The notes under the pieces are model-generated. The model did not search any database. It was not told where the DNA came from and was given only the letters and a program-made list of their open reading frames with translations. A stretch of DNA of 64,000 nt. Source: Acidilobaceae archaeon (lineage in GTDB: Archaea; Thermoproteota; Thermoprotei_A; Sulfolobales; Acidilobaceae). The stretch spans positions 23,720 to 87,719 of the forward strand of contig JALUAM010000007.1 of NCBI GenBank assembly GCA_027051095.1, read 5' to 3'. Position 1 is the first letter of the stretch; each line of letters starts with the position of its first letter. A program made the translations under genes and the position numbers. Positions 28,361 to 37,965 of the stretch are shown one piece after another.

Positions 28361-29440
28361 CTACCTGGTAACGCGGGACTCGATCTCCCTCACCAGGGAG
28401 GCTAGCTCCTTGTCGCCTAGCAGTGCATCCCTGACAGGCCTAACTAGCTCTATCAACGCGTCGGCCACGGCATTCTTAAGGTCTAGGGGGTGGAGTCTGC
28501 CTTCAAGGTAGTCCTTCTCAAGCTCGCTATAGCTCTCATAGGTCACGGGTCCCCCGTACTTCTGCGGCCTATCAACGTGTAGCTTGAATCCGGGCCTAGC
28601 GAAGAGAATGTACCTGGCTATCTCGATCACTGGATTCCCCTCGGTCTGCCTGGGCGGGCAGTAGGCCTTCCTGATTTTCTCTCTTATCTCGTCGTCCGAG
28701 TCTGTGACGAATATCGCGGACTCGGGCTTAGACTTGCTCATCTTAGCCTCCATAGCGGCTTCATCGGCCTCCACGCCCTCCATCCTGGAGTGGCCTCTAA
28801 GCCCTGTCACTATCGGCGTGTGAACAGCTATGGGCTTCTTTACCCCCAGCTTCTCTGCTATGTCCCTTGCAAGCATGTGAGCTTTACGCTGGTCAAGGCC
28901 TCCCAGAGCTATATCCAGGTCCATGTAGAAGATATCTGTCACCTGCATGAGCGGATAGATCAGCTTGGAGAAGTCGGTTTCCGCCTCCTCCGCTCTCCTC
29001 CCCATTATGGTCAGGGCCCTCTTCACCCTAGCCAGCGTAGCCATCTTAGAGGCCCTTATGAGAAGAGACCAATAATCCACGTCGCTGACAAGGTCCTCGG
29101 CGTAGACGTACTTCACGCTTCCAGGGGGCACTCCTAGAGCTTCGAGGACCCTCTCTACAACCCTAGCGGCGCCCCTAATGAGGTTAAGGTCTCCCCCTAG
29201 CTTGTCGTTGATGTATGCGTGCCATGTTGCCGCTAGAACTTTAAAGTCGATCCCTGCTTCAACCATGTCCTTAACCTTGAACATCCACACGAACCAGCCC
29301 ACGTGGACGATACCGCTCGGCTCATAGCCTATGTAGCCTTTAAGCTTCTCGCCGGTCTCTAGCTTGGACTTCAGCTCGTCTAAGGTGACAACCTCCACGG
29401 TATTCCTCGTTATAAGCTCGAGCCTGCCCTCTAAATCCAA
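28361..29440 (-). CDS. tyrS: Tyrosyl-tRNA synthetase
   Basis: GYEPSGIVHVGW, Rossmann core, KMSKSKPESAIFVTDSDDEIREKIRKAYCPP. Confidence 0.88.
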   Translation of the reverse strand: MDLEGRLELITRNTVEVVTLDELKSKLETGEKLKGYIGYEPSGIVHVGWFVWMFKVKDMVEAGIDFKVLAATWHAYINDKLGGDLNLIRGAARVVERVLEALGVPPGSVKYVYAEDLVSDVDYWSLLIRASKMATLARVKRALTIMGRRAEEAETDFSKLIYPLMQVTDIFYMDLDIALGGLDQRKAHMLARDIAEKLGVKKPIAVHTPIVTGLRGHSRMEGVEADEAAMEAKMSKSKPESAIFVTDSDDEIREKIRKAYCPPRQTEGNPVIEIARYILFARPGFKLHVDRPQKYGGPVTYESYSELEKDYLEGRLHPLDLKNAVADALIELVRPVRDALLGDKELASLVREIESRVTR

Positions 29441-29494
29441 TACAACCCCCCGCGGATATAGGGCGAGGGGGTCGGGAGTATATAAGGGGCGGGG

Positions 29495-30886
29495 TTATAC
29501 CCCGCAGATGCAGGCCCCAAACTCGCCCCCGTGACCCTTCTTCTTTAACTCCAGGAACCTGTCTATGAGAACCTTATGCTCCGGCCTCTCCCTCAAAATC
29601 CTCTTGAAGACGCCGGCCATCTTCATCACGTTTATCTCCCAACTCCTCAATGCAAAGCATACGTAGCAGCCTATCCTGTAGAAGCCAGCCTCGTAGAGGG
29701 GGTTCAGCGGCAGCCCGTTCCAGAGTATATAGGTCTGAACGTGGCTGCCGCTCCACAGCTTTATAGGGGAGACCACAGGATAGCCTAGCTTCTCGTCGTA
29801 CCTCAGGACAGGCCTCTTCCCCCTCTTCTCTGACTCCCCGTCCCTATCGCCTGTGACAACTATGGTCTTGCCCTTAGCCGCCTCCCTAAAGCCCTCCCTC
29901 AGGGCATCCAGCTTCCTCCCAGTACACCACCTATATTCCGGGTCGGGCATAGGCATCCCCTCGAGTAGGAGCCCCTCGTCGACGTTAGCCCTCTTATAGA
30001 TGAGGTCGACTCCAAGCTTGGAGGCAACCTTCTCCACGTACTCGGCGTTCTCGAGGAAGTCTATCCCCGTGTCGACATAGACAGCCTTAACCCTGTCTCT
30101 ACCGTAGGCCTTTAGCGCTATTATCAGCGCTGCGGTCGAGTCTTTGCCGCCGCTCCACGGTACTATCACTGTGTCGGGGTCTGGGGCCAGCCTTCTCAAG
30201 ATCTCTATAGACTTGGACTCCAGCGCTTCCATCACAGGCGTGTTTTTCTCGACGAGCCGTTCCAGGCTCACCCGCTTAGCCTGAGCCCCCCTCCGCGGGA
30301 CGGCCTTAGGCACCTCGCCCTTATCCTCAGCGTAGAACTCTCCCACGACGGAGTCGCCACTAAAGACTATGTGTTTGCCCTTCTCGGCTTTGAATAGAAG
30401 GGGCACGCTGCCGACACTTCTCATCATGAACAGGCTAAGGGTTCTAGCGCCCCTGCCGTAAAGGAAGAAGCTGTCACCCTGCGGCGTATAGGGTATACCC
30501 TCAAGCTCGGAGCCCCCAAGCCCCCCAGAGAATATGTATGCCTCTCCGTCCCAGAACGTCGCCAGCCTTATCCTAGCCCTAGCTTTATTAATATAAGAAT
30601 AAATCATTTCAATAGTGTTATTCCTCACCTTGGAGGCCCTTGTTACTATGACCGCGCTGAGAGGGGGGGCCAGTGCCTGCAAGTCGGAGGCTATGCCTTC
30701 ATCCTCCCTGCCCAGCAGGACGACGCTGAACGGCTCCATGGCGCCTGCTAGCTCCTCTAAGAGCGCGTCACCCCTGCTGCCACCGCCTGCTGCTGCTACC
30801 TCTATTCCCCAGCCAGGCATGAATCTTTCCAGCGCCGCCTTAACAGCCTTAGCGTCTTTCCTACCCCTAACTATTATCTTAAGCAT
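29495..30886 (-). CDS. PAPS reductase/ATP-pyrophosphatase family protein
   Basis: WSGGKDSTAALIIALKAYG PP-loop; YRWCTGRKLDAL; Cys pairs GCYVC and CICGV. Confidence 0.82.
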   Translation of the reverse strand: MLKIIVRGRKDAKAVKAALERFMPGWGIEVAAAGGGSRGDALLEELAGAMEPFSVVLLGREDEGIASDLQALAPPLSAVIVTRASKVRNNTIEMIYSYINKARARIRLATFWDGEAYIFSGGLGGSELEGIPYTPQGDSFFLYGRGARTLSLFMMRSVGSVPLLFKAEKGKHIVFSGDSVVGEFYAEDKGEVPKAVPRRGAQAKRVSLERLVEKNTPVMEALESKSIEILRRLAPDPDTVIVPWSGGKDSTAALIIALKAYGRDRVKAVYVDTGIDFLENAEYVEKVASKLGVDLIYKRANVDEGLLLEGMPMPDPEYRWCTGRKLDALREGFREAAKGKTIVVTGDRDGESEKRGKRPVLRYDEKLGYPVVSPIKLWSGSHVQTYILWNGLPLNPLYEAGFYRIGCYVCFALRSWEINVMKMAGVFKRILRERPEHKVLIDRFLELKKKGHGGEFGACICGV

Positions 30887-30965
30887 GACTTAACGGCACC
30901 TACTCCCGGCCCCCACGCATTAATAAGATGTAGCAGCTTGAGCCTTAAAGAAAAGCACTAGGCCC

Positions 30966-31154
30966 TCACTTAAGGCTCTTTAAGACTCTGTCAACCCTAA
31001 TCTTCTCAAGTATGTCCTTAGCCTTTTGGAGGGCCTCCTCGCGTGACTGGGCAGACACGTTGACGTAGAAGTTTGTGCCCTTAACCCTAACCCTATACCT
31101 CTTCTCGCCGAGGAGCACGTATTCCTCTACTATCTCAAGCTCCAAGCTGGACAC
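30966..31154 (-). CDS. Small uncharacterised protein
   Basis: 62-aa coding-like ORF, divergent from 31201 ORF. Confidence 0.55.
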   Translation of the reverse strand: MSSLELEIVEEYVLLGEKRYRVRVKGTNFYVNVSAQSREEALQKAKDILEKIRVDRVLKSLK

Positions 31155-31326
31155 CTATAACTTTGATAGCCGGCCGAGGCTATATTGGGGTGAGGGGTGA
31201 GGGTTAGCCTTAGCCGGGGCCCTAGGCGCCCGCAAGGTAGTAATATGGCTTGACGGGAGGCCTGCCGCCCTGAGGCTGCTCAGGGAAGCACGGGATATAC
31301 TGGGTCTTCAGGGCGTAAAGATCATA

Positions 31327-31869
31327 GTGCCCGCTCGCCTCGATGACCTAGACGGGGTTAAGGGCGACGTGGTAGTAGCGCCTCCCAGAGGCCCCGAGAG
31401 GGCCGCTGCCATAAGGCTCGCCTCGATGACCTCGGCGGGGCTAGTTAGCGACGAGAGGCCTAGAAGGGCGCTCTTCAAGTCACTAGCTTATCCTCAAGAC
31501 AGCTTCTCAAATGTCGCGATAGGAATCGACCCTGGCAGGTCCTGTGCAGCTGCCGCGGTGGCAGACGGCCTGTTCATATGGTATTGGAGCGGCGAGTGCG
31601 TCGATCTGCCTGTAACCGTGGAATCGCTGATAGAGGACCTAGCGCCCTCCAACGTGAAGATATACGTGGGGCTCGGCCCGGGGGGCCTCGAGGTAATAGA
31701 GATGCTCGGCTTAGACAGGATTTCAGTGTACGGTGTGCCGGAGGAGGGTTCGACCTCGTCGCCCTTCCACCCCCCTCTAGGCCTTGTGGAGGCGATAAAC
31801 GACGAACACGTTTTAGCGGCCCTCACAATAGCCTATAAGGGGCTGTCGTCTTGGCCTCGGCGAGCCTAG
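31327..31869 (+). CDS. RNase H/YqgF-like fold protein (frame is coding-like from about 31201)
   Basis: NVAIGIDPGRSCAAAAVADGLFIWYWSGE (RNase H-like strand 1); overlaps the next CDS by 19 nt. Confidence 0.55.
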   Translation: MPARLDDLDGVKGDVVVAPPRGPERAAAIRLASMTSAGLVSDERPRRALFKSLAYPQDSFSNVAIGIDPGRSCAAAAVADGLFIWYWSGECVDLPVTVESLIEDLAPSNVKIYVGLGPGGLEVIEMLGLDRISVYGVPEEGSTSSPFHPPLGLVEAINDEHVLAALTIAYKGLSSWPRRA

Positions 31870-33161
31870 CAGACTACCTAGAGCGCGCTGGCTACGAGAG
31901 GGTGGAAGGCGTCCTCTCGCGCGAATACGAGGTCTCAAGGCTCCTCGCTGAAAGGCAGGGTTGCGGGCCGGCTCTAGTGTTCAGCGTCGAGGGCTCCGAT
32001 CTTGAATCCGCGGGCAACGTGGTAGACACCAGGGAGAAGCTGTATAGGGCCCTCAGTGTGGAGGGCGACGAAGACGCTTATAAGAGGCTGCTGGAGGCCA
32101 TGTCCTCGCCCCGCCGGTTGAGCATCGTTGGCGCTCCTAAGCTCAGAGAGGCTCGGAGGGGTCTGCTGAGCCTGCCAGCGGTCAAGTTCTACGAGGGCGA
32201 GGCGGGCCTGTACCTCTCCGCGTCGATCTACATAGCGTGCTACGGGGGTATATGCAATGCTAGCATACATAGGACGCTAGTCCTGGGTGAGAAGGAGGCC
32301 ACCGCCAGGATAGTCCCAAGGCACCTATGGGCTCTCTACACTGAAGCTAGGCGGAGGGGCGAGGACTTACCCGTAACCATAGTTCTAGGAGTCCATCCAG
32401 CCGTCCTGCTGGCTGCAGCCTCCAGCCCCAGGCTGGGGGTCTTTGAGCTTGAGGTCGCGTCGAGGCTCCTCGGGGGCCTAGAGGCGTATGAAAGCCCGGT
32501 TCACGGCAACCCCGTGCCACTCGGCGCAGGAGCTGTCATAGAAGCGTGGATCACGGGCTCGACTGTGGACGAGGGCCCCTACGTCGACGCTTTGCTGACC
32601 TACGACAGGGTCAGGAAGCAGCCTCTCATAAGAGTCGAAGGCGTTTACATAGACCCCGACGGCATCGGCCACGTAATTCTGGGGGGTGGGCTGGAACACG
32701 CCATCCTAATGGGGTTTCCGAGGGAGGCCGCTATATGGGAGGCGGTCTCCAGAGCAGTTCCGAAGGTGAGGAAGGTCAGGTTGACTCCAGCCAGCGGTGG
32801 CTGGCTACACGCGGTAATATCTATAGAGAAGCAGCATGAGGGTGACGGTAAGACCGCTATAATGGCGGCCTTCGCAGCCCACCCAAGCCTGAAGCACGTG
32901 ATAGTTGTCGACTCTGACGTAGACCCCGACAACCCGTGGGAGGTGGAGTGGGCCATAGCCACACGCTTCCAAGCTGACAAGGACTTAGTCATAGTTAGGA
33001 ACGCTAGGGGGTCGACACTAGACCCTAGCTCCGAGGATGGGCTCACAGCTAAGATGGGGCTCGACGCGACTAAGCCGCTGAACGCGGGGCCCGGCTTCAA
33101 GAAGGGCGTCATACCTGGCCTCAAATCGTGGGGCTGCAGGGTGCGGGAGGGCCATGGCTAG
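31851..33161 (+). CDS. UbiD-family decarboxylase, possibly anhydromevalonate phosphate decarboxylase
   Basis: [75 protein letters not shown]. Confidence 0.85.
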   Translation: MASASLADYLERAGYERVEGVLSREYEVSRLLAERQGCGPALVFSVEGSDLESAGNVVDTREKLYRALSVEGDEDAYKRLLEAMSSPRRLSIVGAPKLREARRGLLSLPAVKFYEGEAGLYLSASIYIACYGGICNASIHRTLVLGEKEATARIVPRHLWALYTEARRRGEDLPVTIVLGVHPAVLLAAASSPRLGVFELEVASRLLGGLEAYESPVHGNPVPLGAGAVIEAWITGSTVDEGPYVDALLTYDRVRKQPLIRVEGVYIDPDGIGHVILGGGLEHAILMGFPREAAIWEAVSRAVPKVRKVRLTPASGGWLHAVISIEKQHEGDGKTAIMAAFAAHPSLKHVIVVDSDVDPDNPWEVEWAIATRFQADKDLVIVRNARGSTLDPSSEDGLTAKMGLDATKPLNAGPGFKKGVIPGLKSWGCRVREGHG

Positions 33162-33624
33162 GACCTACCCTAAAGCGCCCGTTGTGGGCGTGGGCGCCCT
33201 GGTCCTTGACTCGGGGCGGATACTGCTTGTCAGAAGAGCGTATCCTCCGGGGAAGGGGCTCTGGAGCGTGCCCGGCGGCCACGTAGAGCTGGGAGAGGGC
33301 TTGTTGGAGGCGGCCGAGAGGGAGCTGCTCGAGGAGACGGGCCTCGAGGGTGAAGCCCTTGGGGTGGTTAACGTTGACGACGCGATAACCATTGACGGGA
33401 GGGGGGTTAGGTATCACTTTGTGCTCATAACGGTGCTGGTAAGGGTCAAAGGCGGGATTCTAAGGCCCGGCGGCGACGCCCTCGAGGCCCGGTTTTTCAC
33501 CCTAGAGGAGGCTAAGAGGCTGGAGCTAACCCCCTCGACTAGGGGGCTTATAGAGAAGATCGAGAAGGGGCTTATATGCATTGATAGGCCCATACCCGTG
33601 AGGAGATACTCACCGAGGGACTGA
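33154..33624 (+). CDS. NUDIX hydrolase
   Basis: Nudix box [23 protein letters not shown]. Confidence 0.93.
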   Translation: MARTYPKAPVVGVGALVLDSGRILLVRRAYPPGKGLWSVPGGHVELGEGLLEAAERELLEETGLEGEALGVVNVDDAITIDGRGVRYHFVLITVLVRVKGGILRPGGDALEARFFTLEEAKRLELTPSTRGLIEKIEKGLICIDRPIPVRRYSPRD

Positions 33625-33627
33625 GCG

Positions 33628-34764
33628 TTGTCACCCGGGGGCTGGTTCACCGGGTTCCAGGCCTATATGCCGAAGATGGCCAGGCTCATAGTCGACTATT
33701 GCCTAGAGCTGAAGCCCAGGGAGGAAGTAGTAATCCAGGCTACGGTAGAGTCTCTCGACTTGGCAAAGGCCATAGCGGTGGAGTCCGTGCTGAGAGGCGC
33801 CTACCCCTACGTGAGGGTTGGCTTCGAGGAGGTTGATGAGGCCCTCTACAAGGCGGCGCCCCGCGAGCTACTAGAGTACCTTCCCCGGATAGAGCTGTTC
33901 GTGAGGGAGAACGTAGACGCCCTGGTCAGCATAATAGCTCCGAGGCACCCCAAGCACCTCGCAGGAGTTGACCCAGAGAGGGTAGCAGCTAGGGCGGCCG
34001 CTACTAGGAAGCTAACAGAGGTCTTTATGAGGAGGGATGCAGAGGGCAGCCTCAAGTGGGTGGTCACGGCGTATCCAACCCCCGCTATGGCCCTTGAAGC
34101 CGGCATGAGCCCGGTGGAGATGGAGAGATTCGTATTCAAGGCCCTAAAGCTGTACGAGGACGATCCCGTAGAGGCTTGGAGAAGGCAGGCAGAGGGCCAA
34201 GAAAGGGTGAAGAGACTGCTCTCCAAGGCCTCGGAGCTTAGAGTCGTGGGCAGGGAAACAGACATAACTTTCAGGGTTGACGGAAGAACGTGGATCAACG
34301 ACGACGGCAAGCGTAACATGCCCGGGGGCGAGGTGTTCACGGCGCCGCACGAGGACGGCGTAGAAGGGGTCATCTACTACGAGTTCCCCCTGACGTGGAG
34401 GGGTGTCGAGCTGAGGGGCGTTAAGCTGACGTTCAGGCGTGGAGAGGTAGTCCAGGCGTTAGCCGAGGTGGGAGGGGAGTTCCTGGAGAAGCTGATCAAG
34501 GTGGATGAAGGCGCTAGGAGGCTCGGGGAGCTCGCCTTCGGCCTGAACTACGATATACAGAGGCACACGAAGATAGTCCTATTCGACGAGAAGATAGGCG
34601 GCACTATGCATACTGCCCTAGGCGCAGCGTACCCAGCCACGGGGGGCAGGAACCAGTCATCGATCCACGTGGATATAGTGAAGGACCTCCGGCGCGGGTC
34701 CAGGGTGTACGCTGACGGGGACCTGATCTTCGAGAATGGGAGGTTCCTAGTAGAGCTGGCGTGA
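33628..34764 (+). CDS. M29-family aminopeptidase
   Basis: NMPGGEVFTAPHEDGVEG, LNYDIQRHTKIVLFDEKIGGTMHTALGAAYP, SSIHVDIVKDLR. Confidence 0.9.
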   Translation: MSPGGWFTGFQAYMPKMARLIVDYCLELKPREEVVIQATVESLDLAKAIAVESVLRGAYPYVRVGFEEVDEALYKAAPRELLEYLPRIELFVRENVDALVSIIAPRHPKHLAGVDPERVAARAAATRKLTEVFMRRDAEGSLKWVVTAYPTPAMALEAGMSPVEMERFVFKALKLYEDDPVEAWRRQAEGQERVKRLLSKASELRVVGRETDITFRVDGRTWINDDGKRNMPGGEVFTAPHEDGVEGVIYYEFPLTWRGVELRGVKLTFRRGEVVQALAEVGGEFLEKLIKVDEGARRLGELAFGLNYDIQRHTKIVLFDEKIGGTMHTALGAAYPATGGRNQSSIHVDIVKDLRRGSRVYADGDLIFENGRFLVELA

Positions 34765-34878
34765 GGGGAGGGTCGGCACCAGAAACCGTCTTCACCCCCA
34801 GTCGGGTCAGCTAATCGAGCCCTCCACATCCCCATGGTCGGAGAAGGGAAGCTCGGGTTTAAAACGTAGTTAGAAGAA

Positions 34879-35571
34879 TTATATGGGCCATCTCTCCATC
34901 CTATAGGCCATCTCCCAGAACATGTACTCGTAGCGTGTGGCTGTCTTAAATATATACGAGAGCGTTTTATAGTCTCCCCCGTAGGCCTCGTAGAGCCTGT
35001 CTATGAGCGCTCTATATTCGTCTACAGCCTTGCCATAATCGTCGCTTAGGTAGACTGAGGCCCACCGCCTGTAAAGATCTACAGTGTTAGACTCTAGCCT
35101 GCCCCTGTTATGGAGTGCTATGTCCCTGTAGCTCCAGTAGCAGGGCAGCAGGGCTACCAGGCACTCAACTATGGTGCCTGTAGAGCACGTAGCTAGCATG
35201 AAGTCAACGTAGGCCCTGTTGGTGGGCGCGGGCTCTGCCTTTAGCACGTCGTCCATGCTGAGACCCAGCTCCTTTAGGAGGGACTCGTAGTTCCTCATCT
35301 CGGTGGTAGCCAGGAAGTGGGCGTGCTCCAGCGCCAGCCTTGACGCCTCGAAGGGGGCTAGCTTTGAGGCAGCTATGCTGAGGCTCCTGACAAGCCCCAC
35401 AAGGTAGTTGTAGTCCTGGACAGCGTAGAACCTAAACTTCTCCAGGGGCAGCCTACCCTCGTATAGTTCAACTACGAAGGGGTGCTCGAGAAGCCTCTTC
35501 CAGAGCCCCCAGTGCTCCTCCCTAAGTTTCTCGCTTAGCCTCAAAGCCGCCACCAGCGAGGCTAATACCAC
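34879..35571 (-). CDS. tenA: TenA/thiaminase II family protein
   Basis: HPFVVELYEGRLPLEKFRFYAVQDYNYLVGLVR; LLPCYWSYRDI; FWEMAYRMERWP. Confidence 0.87.
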   Translation of the reverse strand: MVLASLVAALRLSEKLREEHWGLWKRLLEHPFVVELYEGRLPLEKFRFYAVQDYNYLVGLVRSLSIAASKLAPFEASRLALEHAHFLATTEMRNYESLLKELGLSMDDVLKAEPAPTNRAYVDFMLATCSTGTIVECLVALLPCYWSYRDIALHNRGRLESNTVDLYRRWASVYLSDDYGKAVDEYRALIDRLYEAYGGDYKTLSYIFKTATRYEYMFWEMAYRMERWPI

Positions 35572-35608
35572 CGGGGATAGTTAAAAACAGGCATAGACGG
35601 GTTGCAGA

Positions 35609-35815
35609 TTATAGTTCCGCGTCGACTACGACTTTTTCTTCGGCCCTGAACCCTATGCGGGCGTGCGTGCCGTCGCAATAGGGCTTGTTAGACGAGCCCC
35701 CGCATCGGCACAGGGCAGCCACTGTTTTCCCACCGATTTCAACTAGTATGGGGCCGTTCCTCAGGGCTACTATCCTCAGCCGCTTCTTACCCTCACCAGC
35801 CACCTTGCTCACCAT
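35609..35815 (-). CDS. CDGSH iron-sulfur domain protein
   Basis: ALCRCGGSSNKPYCDGTHARIGF. Confidence 0.92.
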   Translation of the reverse strand: MVSKVAGEGKKRLRIVALRNGPILVEIGGKTVAALCRCGGSSNKPYCDGTHARIGFRAEEKVVVDAEL

Positions 35816-36052
35816 TTGAAAGCTACTTTACATTGTAAACCAATATTATCCCTGTGATGCGAGACGGTACTGTCACGACTTACGGGGCCTGTTAAAAACG
35901 TTACGAGATGGGGGCCTCGGAGGCCTACTCTAGCTCATCCCCCCATCGCCAGTCAACGCCCTCCTCATAGGCCCCCGCTAACTGTAGTGTACTCTACGGG
36001 ATAAAGTTGGCAGGGAGGGCCCCCGCCGCTATAGCAGAGTCTAACGCGCCTT

Positions 36053-36074
36053 CAACGAATAGCCAACGAATAGC
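36053..36074 (+). repeat. Perfect tandem direct repeat of CAACGAATAGC (2 x 11 bp)
   Basis: CAACGAATAGC at 36053-36063 and 36064-36074; enclosed by IR CCTTCAAC (36049-36056)/GTTGAAGG (36093-36100). Confidence 0.85.
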
Positions 36075-36150
36075 TTGTATTACATAGACAATGTTGAAGG
36101 GTTAAGAAGATTTGTATAGTGGGCCGCGTTATATCGTAGAACATTCCAGC

Positions 36151-36162
36151 ATCTTTTTAAAA
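36151..36162 (+). promoter_or_regulatory. TATA box of sugar ABC operon
   Basis: ATCTTTTTAAAA about 55 nt before the ATG at 36212, leaving room for a short 5' UTR. Confidence 0.5.
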
Positions 36163-36211
36163 CCCCTGGTGTATGCATTATTGTATTCGAGCGTTCAGGG
36201 GGTGTCCCTGA

Positions 36212-37954
36212 ATGGCTCAGAATAGACAGCTGCTCCTAATCGCTGTCGGCATCGTTGCAATAATCATAGTTATAGGTGCTATAATATTAGCTACTAGGGG
36301 CGGCGAGCAGCCCGCCCCCGAGGAGGCTCCTGAGACGCCGCCGGCAGAGACGCCTAGGGAGGAGGCTACACCCACGCCTAGGGAGGAAGCGCCTGCTAAG
36401 CCGGAGCTGAAGCCTCTGACCGGTAATGTCGAAGAGGATATAGTAAACATTGCTAAATATCTGGAAGCCTTTGGCGTGAAGGAGGTCACGTATAAGGTCC
36501 ACGGCGCTGGTGACCCGAACAGTATAATGAGGGTTTACGGCGTCGTAGAGGCGGCTGCAAGGCTCAACAAGATACTAGAGGAGAACGGGATGGACCTGAG
36601 AATCAACGTTGAGATAGTAGACTTCTCTGCGAGGGCTGACGAGCCCGCTGAGAGGTTCCAGCAGAGCTTCCCGCTGAGGCAGGAAGCCGACATAATCGCT
36701 GTCAGCTTCAGGTGGATCGCGACCTTCGCTGAGGAGGGCTACCTGCTCGACATAACAGAGTATGTGAACGCTTATAAGAACACCGAGCTAGCAGACTACT
36801 TCGAGAGCCTGTGGGCCAGCGTGACCTACAAGGGCAGGATCTACGCTCTGCCGCAGGACACCGAGGCGAGGCCCCTGTACATAATAAGGGCTGTGCTGGA
36901 GTGCGCCGGCTACGACCCGGACGACGTGGCTAGGAGGATCGACGCCGGCGAGATAACGTGGCGTGAGATCTTCCAGATCGCTGAGGACGTGAAGGAGAAG
37001 GGCTGCGCTGAGTGGGGCGTCCTACACAGGAAGGGCACCGCCCATCCAGACCTGGTCCAGTTCTACTACGCCTTCGGCGGCAGCTTCACGGGCCCCGACC
37101 CCGAGAAGCTCTACCTAGACGTAGACGCCCTCTACAAGTGGCTGGCGGTCGAGTACGCCCTGGCTAGGGCCGGCCTGACCCCCGAGAACATGATGGAGTG
37201 GGACTGGGGCAAGCAGATACACCCCACAGTTGTGAACGGCAATACCGCCTTCTGGATCGGCGGCGTGTGGCACTGGACCGAGTGGCAGACTAAGAAGTAC
37301 TTCACGGACCCGCAGACGGGCGAGCTTAGAAGCCTGACTCCTGAGGAGGTGAAGGAGAAGTTCGCCTACAGCCTGTTCCCGGCTGGCGAGCCCGGCCTGA
37401 AGCCCGTGACCCTCAGCCAGCCCTTCGTCTGGATGATAAGCGCTAACGCGGGCAAGTTCAACCCGAACTACGAGGAGCTGAAGGAGGCCTACCACAGGAT
37501 AGCGTTCCTGCTTATAGTGAAGGCCAACGACCCCGACCTGGTAGCGATCCACAGCATAGTCAGCGCCCACATACCGATTAGGCAGAAGGCAGCCGAGCTG
37601 ATGGAGGACCCAGAGTTCCTGAACAAGCTGGCGACCGGCAACCTGGACATGTTCGTGTCTAAGGAGGTTGCAAACGCCTTCGTGGAGATAGCCAAGAAGA
37701 CTGCGCACCCGATCAACATAGAGTTCCTGAAGAACACAGCCTACATGCTAGAGTACACTAATATAACGCCTCTGCACCCGGCCTACCAGCCGCTAGCAGA
37801 TATATTCAAGGAGGCTGTGGACTTCGTGCTGAAGGGCCAGATGACGCCGGAGGAGGCCACAGAGTACGTGCTCCAGAAGATAAGGGCCGACCCGGAGCTG
37901 GCAGCCATGATTGAGGTGAGAGGCGAGATACCTCAGGGATGGAGCTTCCCGTGA
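36212..37954 (+). CDS. Sugar-type ABC transporter substrate-binding protein, membrane-anchored
   Basis: N-terminal TM, Pro/Glu/Thr-rich linker, SBP domain; followed by two permeases. Confidence 0.82.
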   Translation: MAQNRQLLLIAVGIVAIIIVIGAIILATRGGEQPAPEEAPETPPAETPREEATPTPREEAPAKPELKPLTGNVEEDIVNIAKYLEAFGVKEVTYKVHGAGDPNSIMRVYGVVEAAARLNKILEENGMDLRINVEIVDFSARADEPAERFQQSFPLRQEADIIAVSFRWIATFAEEGYLLDITEYVNAYKNTELADYFESLWASVTYKGRIYALPQDTEARPLYIIRAVLECAGYDPDDVARRIDAGEITWREIFQIAEDVKEKGCAEWGVLHRKGTAHPDLVQFYYAFGGSFTGPDPEKLYLDVDALYKWLAVEYALARAGLTPENMMEWDWGKQIHPTVVNGNTAFWIGGVWHWTEWQTKKYFTDPQTGELRSLTPEEVKEKFAYSLFPAGEPGLKPVTLSQPFVWMISANAGKFNPNYEELKEAYHRIAFLLIVKANDPDLVAIHSIVSAHIPIRQKAAELMEDPEFLNKLATGNLDMFVSKEVANAFVEIAKKTAHPINIEFLKNTAYMLEYTNITPLHPAYQPLADIFKEAVDFVLKGQMTPEEATEYVLQKIRADPELAAMIEVRGEIPQGWSFP

Positions 37955-37965
37955 GGGGGTGAATC

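Noticed and set aside
35816-36211. tRNA or protein gene in the 400-bp spacer before the sugar ABC operon
   Set aside because: No tRNA arms or coding-like ORF; the region is better explained by repeats and promoter elements.
37115-37708. 197-aa minus-strand ORF opposite the sugar-binding protein
   Set aside because: Shadow ORF of a strongly coding plus-strand gene; Leu/Val/His-rich low-information protein.
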